From NCBI GenBank assembly GCA_033819885.1, contig JAQYUZ010000006.1:248001-312000 (forward strand): a DNA stretch of 64,000 nucleotides. Direction: 5' to 3'. Numbering within the stretch: the stretch's first letter is position 1; every line of letters begins with the position of its first letter. The notes beneath the pieces are model-generated. The model saw only the letters and a program-made list of their open reading frames with translations. It did no database searches and was not told the DNA's origin. This DNA comes from Microbotryomycetes sp. JL201 (taxonomy: Eukaryota; Basidiomycota; Microbotryomycetes). Shown one piece after another: positions 37,149-46,025 of the stretch. The position numbers and the translations under genes were made by a program.

Positions 37149-38318
37149 ATGTCGTCTACAGAGCCGGTGCGACTGCTCGTGGCTAATCAAAGAGCGTATG
37201 TGTGGGACGTGCAAGGTGTGTCTGTCAAGCGATCGGCTAGTCCGATGCTTTCGCCGAGCCTTTGTACGTATGTGACTGACACGCTGTTCTCGAAGATGTG
37301 CAACGTCTCAGAGTGCAACATCACGTATGTGGTCATCTAACAGGCACGCTACCGCAACTTGGTCAGCAGAACGTCTTCCTAGGCCTGCCGCTCTTGCTCC
37401 TGCCCGAGGAAGTTGTTACGCTCGTCAGAAACAGTCAGTTGCACGGGTCGCGAACAGCACGTCAAGCATGCTTATGTCCGCTGTCGCAGACCTGGCTGTC
37501 TTAATCGATGACGTTGCAGCACACCGCCGTGCCACACCAGAGCAAGCTCGAACGTATGCTCTGCAGCGCGACAAGGCGATCGAAACTCAAATCAGACTCG
37601 CACAGCAAGCAGAGCAAGAGAAGCAAGCCAAAATGGCAGACGTTATTGCAAGGAATCGAGAGGAAAAGCGGCGCAAGCAGGCGCTCGAGAGAGAGGCACA
37701 AGTCAAAGCGGCGCAAAACGAGAGCAGGGCAGCAACACAACAAGACGAGGAAAATCTAGATCTATTTGTATCCGGCAAGCTTGATGGGAAGGATACTACT
37801 GGCCCGCCACCTGCCCTGTCTGGAAAGGCACTAGCAGAACATCCTCACACCATCGTGATTCAACCGAGCTCGATCGACTTGCCGTGGTACGACCCGGAAA
37901 GCGCCAAGTATACGACTCTAGAAGCCGCCAGGCAAGCTGGCATTTGGCATTACCCCGAGACGCCGTTGCAGCAGACACGGTGCGACGTCTTTCAAGATTT
38001 GTGGAGGAAAGGCTATTTCATGGGCGGAGGATTGAGATTCGGAGGCGACTTTCTGGTGTATCCGGGTAAGTCTGCGTTGTCTACCTCGACTCTCAAACCT
38101 CGGCGCCTGACTCTGTTCTTGCAGGCGATCCGCTTAGATACCATTCTCATTTTACTTTGACCGTCTTGACAGCACCTCGGTCAACCGTCATGCCACTGGA
38201 CCTTGTAGCTTACGGCCGGCTGGCCACGGCGGTAAAGAAGGCTCACTTGCTAGCCAGTTGGGACGACGAAGCTCAACAAGCACAATACTTTTCTCTTGAA
38301 TGGGCTGCATTTGGCTAG
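37149..38318 (+). CDS. SEN34: tRNA-splicing endonuclease catalytic subunit Sen34
   Basis: Cleaves the 3' splice site of intron-containing pre-tRNAs. ATG at 37149 (MSSTEPVRLLVANQRAYVWD) is followed by an intron, then RVQHHVCGHLTGTLPQLGQQ, LPEEVVTLVRN, a basic coiled coil (REEKRRKQALEREAQVKAAQ), and the C-terminal nuclease domain: FQDLWRKGYFMGGGLRFGGD with the catalytic Tyr, then after an intron DPLRYHSHF with the catalytic His, and ATAVKKAHLLA with the catalytic Lys. Ends with FSLEWAAFG. The complete triad indicates an active enzyme. Confidence 0.94.
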
Positions 38319-38919
38319 AAGAATTGCATTGTGGCAGCTACCAAGCTCGTTTCGCCGCATGACTTTGCGAAAATACGATCAATAATGTAATTGCGCCCTC
38401 TCTCGATTTGCCGCTCTTTTTTTTTTGAATTCTGCTTCAATGTTGACGGTCTGTCGTCTGAACACGCATGTCCAGAATGACGACCGGCTTGCGTGCGCCA
38501 AGCCCGACCTGCGTCTTTCAAGATGCAGCCAGACCTGCAACTGGTATGCAAGCCGTTCGGTTCATCCTTCCGCCTCGACGTTATCCACGTGACGTCCTTT
38601 GCTCGCGTTTCGTGTGGTTCGCGTACGGTCAGCTGCATTTGGCGGCGCCGACAGCGTCAGAGAAACTCTCCTTTGGCCACTTGCAAGTACCCAAGCACAT
38701 CATGCGAATGCCTAAACATTGTTGCGAATCGCATCTAGTCGACAAGTGAGCACAGTGTAGCAAATATTCGAGCTTTTTCGTCTTGCAGATTCTAGTCGCG
38801 AAACAACAGGAAAGGGTACATTCAGCACAAGACAAGCTGGCCCACACTACTTGCGATGTTACTCGTTGCATGAACGCGTCTTTTGCTTAGACACATGACC
38901 TCTGGATAGATATCGGCTA
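38319..38919. other. Gene-free interval upstream of the telomeric repeat
   Basis: About 600 bases after SEN34. Contains a run of T (about 38418-38428) but no coding frame with family resemblance, no RNA gene and no repeat that recurs in the window. Confidence 0.45.
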
Positions 38920-39000
38920 GCGTTCCGAACTGTTTCCTTGCAATCTAACCCTAACCCTAACCCAAATTCGCCGGTGCGGTGCCAGTTCGGAACGCACCGG
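38920..39000. repeat. Nested inverted repeats around a telomeric tract
   Basis: A perfect 13-base inverted repeat, GCGTTCCGAACTG at 38920-38932 and its complement at 38983-38995, flanks the telomeric repeat with a 50-base loop. A second perfect pair, CCGGTGCG at 38971-38978 and CGCACCGG at 38993-39000, overlaps the right arm. Just beyond, AAGTGC-GTA-GCACTT at 39013-39027 is a third hairpin. Read directly from the sequence. Confidence 0.9.
38944..38963. repeat. Interstitial telomeric repeat, about three units of TTAGGG
   Basis: Three consecutive units of CTAACC/CCTAAC on the plus strand (TTAGGG on the minus strand), the canonical fungal telomere motif, far from any chromosome end in this window: ordinary genes lie on both sides. 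Could be a relic of a chromosome end, a telomerase-healed break, or binding sites for a TTAGGG-binding factor such as Tbf1/Teb1. Confidence 0.9.
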
Positions 39001-39047
39001 CGGCGCGCTTGCAAGTGCGTAGCACTTTTCATGTTGCTTAAAAAGCC

Positions 39048-39053
39048 TATAAA
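39048..39053 (+). promoter_or_regulatory. TATA-like element ahead of the satellite
   Basis: CCTATAAATTAATG sits about 75 bases before the first hairpin monomer. It could drive transcription of the array, but nothing else in the sequence proves this. Confidence 0.3.
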
Positions 39054-39128
39054 TTAATGTATCTGATCTGCAACAGCGGAAGCTCCAGAAGAGCGGAGGT
39101 GGTTTTAAGCACGTCCAATGTCCAAAAA

Positions 39129-39662
39129 GTGTCGCTCGCGAAATGCGCCCGCTTTTGCGGGCGTGTTTTCATGGCGCAAAAAAAGTGCCGCTGGCAGAAC
39201 GCGCCCGCTTTTGCGGAACGATATCCGGCGCGCAAAAAAAGTGTCGCTGGTAGAATGTGCCCGCTTTTGCGGGCGTGTTTTGATGGTGCACAAAAAAGTG
39301 TCCCTAGTAATATGTGCCCGCTTTTGCGGGCGTGTTCTCATGGTGCACAATAAAATGTCCCTGGTAGAATGTGCCCGCTTTTGCGGGCGTGTTTTCATGG
39401 CGCAAAAAAAGTGCCGCTGGCAGAACGCGCCCGCTTTTGCGGAACGATATCCGGCGCGCAAAAAAAGTGTCGCTGGTAGAATGTGCCCGCTTTTGCGGGC
39501 GTGTTTTGATGGTGCACAAAAAAGTGTCCCTAGTAATATGTGCCCGCTTTTGCGGGCGTGTTCTCATGGTGCACAATAAAATGTCCCTGGTAGAATGTGC
39601 CCGCTTTTGCGGGCGTGTTTTCATGGCGCAAAAAAAGTGCCGCTGGCAGAACGCGCCCGCGA
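39129..39662. repeat. Tandem hairpin satellite with 226-bp higher-order repeat
   Basis: Monomers of 56-57 bp begin at 39129, 39185, 39241, 39298, 39355, 39411, 39467, 39524, 39581 and 39637 (last one truncated). Four monomer types (B 56, C 57, D 57, E 56 bp) form a 226-bp unit present twice, 39185-39410 and 39411-39636, identical by eye, preceded by one E-like monomer and followed by 26 bases of B. Nearly every monomer contains the perfect hairpin GCCCGC-TTTT-GCGGGC (half is altered in B) and an A-rich junction. Because 226 is not a multiple of 3, the open frames seen on both strands shift between copies, so I treat the array as non-coding. Confidence 0.93.
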
Positions 39663-39847
39663 TTGTCGGAGCAAATTTCATGTTGGACTCGGAAAAGTCA
39701 TCATCAGTCATTCACTGGTGACGTTCTCGCTTCAGGAGTGCGAAAGCATCAACACTCAGCGCACGACGAGCAACAGATATGACCAGTACAGTGGTTACAA
39801 TCAGGGTTTACGACAGGAAATTACCATTGTATGCCTAAAACGTTATT
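39663..39847. other. Intergenic, 3' side of the casein kinase gene
   Basis: Unique AT-richer sequence after the array; probably the 3' UTR of the minus-strand kinase. Confidence 0.4.
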
Positions 39848-41602
39848 TTAAAAACACCGACATTTCAGCAGGTTCATGAGCGAGAAGCCTTGTTTCGGTC
39901 GATCGCCGTTTGCACCTCCGCCGGCTTCATTGTCTCGTGCATCTTGACCAAGTCGTTCTGCGGCCATTTGACTGGGTTGGCGATCGTATGGGTTGGACGA
40001 GTTTACTTTTTGACCGCCTGCGGGCACGCCTTTAACGCCTACGGCGGAAGCCCCAGGTGTCGGTGCCGCGCTGCCTTGTGGACCGGTCTTGGTCGCCGCT
40101 GCCGCTGCCGCTGCAGCAGCCGCGCTCGCCCTTTGCTGATGCCGCAATTCCCGTTCCCGATCGCGCGTACCCCGTTGAGGTGCCGCGCTTGCGAGCAAGT
40201 GTGACGAGCTCCCTGCCTCCCATCCCTTTCCATTGTTCAACAACATCCAATCGTACACTTCGTCCTCGACCTCGCCAGCATTCTTGAGCGCCTTTGTCAA
40301 CAAATCCCGGAGAAAATCATAGTCTGGCGTCTCTTCAAACCCGAGTTTGCGAACGTAATTGAGGTAGATGCCAAACTCGGCGGGCAACCCTTCGGTCAAA
40401 TCTTTGACTGGTGTGCTTTGCTTCTTTTCGCCAATCTTTTCATACTTTTGCTTGTTCGTAGCGGCTTTCAGTCCCTGCCACGGCAAGGACCCTCGGAGAA
40501 AGTACATGAACACGTGCCCGAGGGACTCGAGGTCATCGCGTCGGGATTGCTCTCGGCCCAAATGAGTGTTGATAGACATATAGCGCGCCGTGCCAGACAA
40601 GCTTTTTCTTTCGCGGTAAGGAATGTGTTGCTTCGTCTTTGGATCTCGGTACTGTTTGGCCATGCCAAAGTCGATCAAGTGGACGAGGTTGGCAGTTTTG
40701 GTGCCCGGTCTACCAATGAGAAAGTTGTCGGGCTTGATGTCTCGGTAAATGAGAGACCGGCCATGGACGCTCTCGATCCGGGAGATCTGTACGGAGTGGG
40801 GTCAGGGCTCGTTCGCGAACGATGCAGATTTCTATGCGAACCATCTGTTTGGCCACCATGACGACAGTCTTGACACTAAATTTGCGTCCACACATGTCGA
40901 ACAAGTCCTCTAGACTCGGCCCGAGCAAGTCGATGACGAGGATGTTGTGGAGTCCTTCTTGGCCAAAGTAGTATACCTGCGGAATTGCAATGTTAGTTCA
41001 AGATCTTCTGGCAGGCATGTGCGCGCTTTAGTGAACCGCCCAGACCCACTTGAGGAATGCCAACTGCAGCCACGAGCGAGTCAGTGCCTCGGTGGTTCAG
41101 GGACATGGATTGTGACGCACCGCATCCTTGCAAGATCTTGTATGTCCTGTACTCGTCTCTCAGCTGAGGTGCATCGCTCTTGCGCGGTTCCTGTTTAGAG
41201 TGTGCGGAGTTCCAGGCCACGCGCGGGGTCAGTCGTCGAGATGGCGTCCGCCGAAGCGTGCGAGCACACGCACGAATTTAATGGCGACCGTCTGCGAGTT
41301 CAGTAGATTGGTGCCTGTTCAGGTAGGATTAGGTCAATGAAGCGTCGGCAATTGAGCGAGATGTGTGCGCGCCGCGCGTGCCAGTCTCGATCGTCTCGAA
41401 GGGCGGCACAAGGCGCCGTTCCGAGACGACAGCGACGCCAACACGCAGAGCTAGAAAGCGCTCGAGTAGCGATCGACTCACCTTCAAAGATGACGCCAAA
41501 GCTGCCCTCGCCAATCTTGCGGATCGGGCGGTACTGGACGCCGACGACAGCGCTCGAGCTGCTCACATGGTGCGACGCAGCACCGGCCATGTCGCGCGAC
41601 AT
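39848..41602 (-). CDS. Casein kinase 1, membrane-anchored Yck1/2 type
   Basis: Ser/Thr kinase of the plasma-membrane CK1 group (nutrient sensing, endocytosis, morphogenesis). Exon 1 (ATG 41602) has the glycine loop [12 protein letters not shown]; the next exon supplies the ATP-binding Lys ([12 protein letters not shown]), then [51 protein letters not shown] (catalytic loop), [13 protein letters not shown], and the CK1 signature [16 protein letters not shown]. After the kinase come poly-Ala and Gly-rich low complexity and the end LLKCRCF: a CaaX-like box with a second Cys, where yeast Yck1/2 use a palmitoylated C-terminal CC. Several introns of 50-100 nt. Confidence 0.94.
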
Positions 41603-41989
41603 GCAATGGCTGGGCTGTCACGTCTCAGTCACGCCCTGCGCCGCTGTTGCTGCTTGTCGGCGCGCTCGTGCCCGGATCTGCGGCAGACACACGCAGCCGG
41701 CTGTCCGCCGTCACGAACAACCTAGGAGCCAAAAAAACAACTACCCGCCCCGCCGAGGCTTGGGCAGCAGACCGGACTGCTCGATTATCCATTCGAAATG
41801 CATTAAAGTGTACAATCAACAAGTAAGAAATCGACAGCTCTGTGGCAATCGCGAGAAGTACCCCAGATTCCGGTGGCACAAAGCAATCGGCATCGCAACA
41901 GCTTGGCCGGTCCTGGCTCAAGCACCTGGACAAAGGGCTTGCCACACAGGTATGTTTGTGTTTCTGGCGACGTGCCGGCCTTTGACCGA
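41603..41989. other. Intergenic
   Basis: About 390 bases between two minus-strand genes; open frames here are antisense or out-of-frame extensions. Nothing else seen. Confidence 0.45.
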
Positions 41990-43600
41990 CTAATTGTCCT
42001 TGACCGCTAGCTGGGCCAGCCCTGGCTCCAGGGCAAGACCATAGTGCTTGCCGTGCAAGTCTGTGTAGTACTCTGGAGACATGCCGGCCTTTGATCGATC
42101 TGCCTCGTTGAATGGTCCGCGCAATTGGCCCCAAAAGTGTTCGCGAACCTCTTGTCTGAACCTCTCGACGGGGTCCTGGTGGATCGCGCGACAAAGCGCC
42201 GTAAAGTGAATGTGCCCACAAGCAACGTGCGTCAGCTCGTCGTCGTGGATAATCTGCAACACGTCGGCCGTCTCGTGGTCTCGAACTCTCTTCATCCGCT
42301 CGATTTGAACCGGATTCGTGTCGAGACCGCGCGCTTCGTGAACCAAGTGGATGATGGCTAGACGAGAGAACAACGTCTGTGTTTCGCGCGCAGACTCCCA
42401 TAAGCCGTGGTGAACTGGCAAATCGCCAAATGTCGTGCCAAGTTCAAGCATGCGCTTGCGCAGGATCGAAAAGTGCTCTGACGACGCCAAGAAAATGAGC
42501 CACTGTTTCGATTGTACACCAGTGCTCAGACTCACTCGCTTCGTCTTCTGCCACTTTGAGAAAGTCGGCAAAGAAGCTCATTGGAAGCTTGTCGCCTGCA
42601 AGACCGTCCTCTGAGCCCATACGCCATTGCCAGAACCGGCACATGATGTCGATTGACAAGTCTATGGCCCACTGCTCGATTGCTGCCAGCGCATGGAGCA
42701 ACCTCACTTTTGACCGTTCGGAGCCACCTTTACCAATCTTGAGCGTCTTGCCTGAGGACAGCACTTGCACATTGGTCGGTCGGGGTGGCTCGTCAGGCGG
42801 TGGCAAGTCGCTTGACGTGCCGACAGTCTTGATTTCTCCGCGTCTGAAACGCTGAACGAGCTCGCGCGTCAACGACACTTTTAGATCTGGGTCTGCCGCC
42901 ATCAGGACCAGGCGTCCGAATCCAACGAGGGTCTTGGGCGCTGTCGCGAGCAAGTCGTCATGAGGAGATGGCAAAGAAGCTTCGATCGCTCTCGCTTTGA
43001 GTTGCTCCAATGTGGGGCCTTCAGCGAATTCTGCGAGCGACGTTTGAGCAGTTGCTTGACACGTATGGAATAGGATGATGCTCACGCTCAGACACGGCTC
43101 TTTTGCCGATCAACCGAAAATCGTCGCCTGGAGAGCCTGGTATTTCGACCCAAAGCTTTCCGTCATCGCGCACTTCCACTTTGTAAGAACATGCGCGCAT
43201 GCCTGTCGAGCTTGACCCATCGTGCATGTTGAAGTCATATTGGTGCCAAGGACACATTATGATCGGAGCCGAGGCAGCGTCTTGGTCGACATCTTGGTCG
43301 TCTTGGTTGCCACCAAGCGAATCTTCAATGTCGCCTAGCTCCAAGCTGGCGCCGAGGTGAGGACATGTATTGGTGAGGCCTGACGAGGCCCGGATGTCAT
43401 GGTGAGTTTTCTATGTGATACTCTGCCATGTGACAAGCACACTGACCATACCAGCGGTTTCGCTGCGAGAATCGATAGACGAGAATGCTCTCGTGCAAAG
43501 AAGGCTCGCGGTAGGAGCGCCACGTCAGGACGTGCTTGTCTGACTGATCGAACGAAGAAATGTCTCCGACGGCGTGCATGGTTGCTCGTGATACCGGCAT
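41990..43600 (-). CDS. Rieske [2Fe-2S] - DUF455 ferritin-like fusion protein
   Basis: N-terminal Rieske domain: after GDISSFDQSDKHVLTWRSYR, splicing gives NTCPHLGASLELGD (first Cys-x-His pair) and IIMCPWHQYDFNMHDG (second pair), then YKVEVRDDGKLWVEIPG. The C-terminal part is a DUF455 helical bundle: GFGRLVLMAADPDLKVSLTR, HALAAIEQWAIDLSIDIMCR, FADFLKVAEDEAKHFSILRK (joined across an intron that starts GTGAGT), DHETADVLQIIHDDELTHVA and HIHFTALC. The paired Glu and His residues (AIEQ, EDEAKH, HDDELTH) match a di-iron four-helix bundle. Electron transfer from the Rieske centre to the di-iron site is an inference. ATG 43600, or 43579. Confidence 0.85.
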
Positions 43601-43803
43601 GGCTGTTAGGCGAGGCGAGCCAACAGCCACCAAATAATCGGTTTGGAGCCTGTGAGCAGTAATGTACGAGTGTGACAAGCTCGAGAGGGGGATGCTTGTC
43701 AGACAGATGGTGGAGGACTGGTGTGCAAGTGGGCGGGGGACGCGAGGCAGCGAGAGAGGCGCCGTTCGGCTTTCGCGCTCTTTCGCCTCGCGTCGCCTCT
43801 GCC

Positions 43804-45697
43804 ATGGCAGCGTACGGCCACCGCAAGCAGGCGTCCAGCTTTGGCGGCGGCGGATGGACGAGCGTACCAAAGCTTTCACTCGCAGACACGCTCCTCGTGC
43901 ACGCGAAATTTGTCAGTCTGACGTCGACAGCGCGCGCGCGCGCGTGTTCATCACAACCGCGGACAAGGCGAATGACGATTGCGCCGGCTGACACGCTATC
44001 ACCTACTCGGATATTGCCAAGCAGGTCGGCACAGGCTGCCTCGACGCCATCAAGCTACACTCTGTCGGGCAGCAGATCGTGCAGGACAGGGTCAGTTGCG
44101 ACGCGTGGCGCGCGCCGAAAGCATTGCTTGCGCACGCGCCTGCGCCGGATACTCGCTCCCACTTGCATCGCGCAACGCGGCTGAGACTCTCGACAACATC
44201 ACAGGTCGTGCAAGGCAATATTGTAAAGAACGCACTGCTTCAGGGTGTCGTGCTCGTGTCGGCACTGACCATCAAGCCGCTCATCCGCCACTCGACTCAT
44301 GACCACTCGCCGCAAGCCGTCACGAGATCAATCTTTTTCTGGCTGTTTCACGCAAGTCCAGCCCGACAGGCGCTGCATTGCTTCGCAAGCTCTTTGTCTG
44401 ACAACTGTCTACGTGCAGTTGCTTTGGCTTTGGCCGCTGGCCGGCGCAGCCACGTATTATAGCGGTCTGCTCAGGCCGAGAACAGAGGCGGACCGCAGAA
44501 CTGCACGCGCTCCGCCGAGACCCGATTTTCACGGCCAGACGGCAAAGATTATATCTGAAGTGAGGCAGAGCGCCGTCACCGAACAGAGCCCAAGTTGCTG
44601 ACTAGCCCTTGCAGAGCTACCGCGCACTCGTCACGGCAAACTACTTTGTCGTCATCATTTTGTTGAGGTTCATCCCTTTCCTCGGCCCCTTCTTTGGCTT
44701 TTTCTTCGCGTGCCTGGTCGACAGTTACTACTGCTTCGAGCGAGTCGTCTTCTGTTGACAATCCTGGTAGCGCAGAGAGGCGCTAATTCGCTTCACCCAC
44801 AGACAACACTGGTTGCGAAATCGGTGGTCATTCGCCGAGCGAGTCAGGTTCCTCGAGTCGCGCTGGGCTTACTTTATCGGCTGGGGCTTCCCAATCACGT
44901 TCATCTCTTGGTGGTTTAAAGACCCACTGGTCAATCTCGCTCTGTTTGGCTTGTTCTTTCCTTTCTTCCAGGTCTTGGCGAGCACGTCGGTGCCTCAGCC
45001 TCTCGACCCAAACCTGCCGACAAGCCAGTTGACGATATCGTTCTTGGCGAAACAAACTGGTCAGACGAGCTTCTCGATGGCTGCTGCCGAGGGCGGAGAA
45101 GAAGCTCGCGGACGGAAACCGAGTCCTTACGTACCCGTCAGAATACCCATTCTGCTGCCAGCCGAACGCGTCTATGCCATGTTGACGGCTGCATTCATCG
45201 GACGCAAAAAGGATGTTTCTGGCGTGTCTGGCAACACGTACGATGTCTCGAGTCACACGGCCGGATGGCGTAGTGACTATGGAGGGGCAGGGCAGCCGTC
45301 AGCGCACGTCAACGGGCGAATGTATGGTCACGGTGGAATGGGTCCGACACCTCCGAGACGCGGATACGCCGCACCTGCAGACACAACAGGAGGCGTAGGC
45401 GAACAGGGTCGTTACGGAGCTGCCAGCGGCATTGGATTTGGCGCACCGGCACATCAGGCTGCGTTTGCTCCGCCTCAGGCCTACGGTCAGACGACTCCGA
45501 CGGCGCCAGCAGCAGCGGGGTCCGGTTCGTCAAATCTGTACACTTCACCGCCACCTGCCCAACCTGCTTTTGGAGCTTACAGCGCAGCCGACTCGCCTTA
45601 CGGTGCGCCACAGCAAGCTGCACCGAGTAGCGCCTACGCAGATCGCAACCTGGACAACTTGATCAGGACGGCAGCCAACAGGCGAAAAGGCGACTGA
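43804..45697 (+). CDS. EI24 family ER membrane protein
   Basis: Homologue of etoposide-induced 2.4 (EI24/PIG8), a multi-pass ER protein linked to autophagy and related to the CysZ fold. Six or so exons: MAAYGHRKQASSFGGGGW, VGTGCLDAIKLHSVGQQI, VVQGNIVKNALLQGVVLVSA, FWLFH then LQLLWLWPLAGAATYYSGLL, RALVTANYFVVIILLRFIPF and LGPFFGFFFACLVDSYYCFE, then WAYFIGWGFPITFISWWF and PLVNLALFGLFFPFFQVLA. The C-terminal 200 residues are Gly/Tyr/Pro/Ala-rich and disordered. Intron 1 begins GTCAGT and contains a 15-bp (CG)n tract. Divergent from the Rieske-DUF455 gene, about 200 bp apart. Confidence 0.88.
43930..43944. repeat. (CG)n dinucleotide tract inside an intron
   Basis: Fifteen bases of alternating G and C about 20 nt after the donor of intron 1 of the EI24 gene. 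Confidence 0.85.
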
Positions 45698-46025
45698 GTC
45701 CGTGTAGCATTTCTCGTTTGGCCCTGTTTACCAACTCATTCATCTTGCATTGATTCGTTTGTCACTCGAGCATGACAGACTTTTTATGAACGATTGAGCG
45801 TCGCGATGCGTATTTGCCCTAGACAACACAAGCGAGCTTTCTGGTTGTATGTGAGCTATTGAAAAGCGGGGTGCTTGCGATCGGGCCAATCACAGTGCTA
45901 AAAGTGGTCGCGGTGGGCTTGGCATACTTCGGTCAGAGCGCAGCGCGGCGCCCAAAAAAACTGATCGCGCTACGCTGGCGCTGCCGGCTTGGGCTTTTGC
46001 TTTCTTTCTGGACGAGCACAGGACA
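45698..46025. other. Intergenic
   Basis: About 330 bases between tandem plus-strand genes; should contain the EI24 terminator and LtrA promoter. No other signal. Confidence 0.45.

Noticed and set aside
38944-38963. A real chromosome end
   Set aside because: Only three telomere units and intact genes on both sides; it is interstitial.
39129-39662. CRISPR-like regular repeats
   Set aside because: Units are contiguous monomers with no unique spacers, and the genome is eukaryotic.
39057-39721. Open frames of 98-153 codons on both strands across the satellite
   Set aside because: The repeat unit is 226 bp, not a multiple of 3, so the same peptide appears in different frames in successive copies; both strands are open because of base composition. 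Not treated as genes.
41625-42401. 258-codon minus-strand ORF
   Set aside because: Overlaps the DUF455 exon in another frame; the DUF455 frame has clear family motifs and this one has none.
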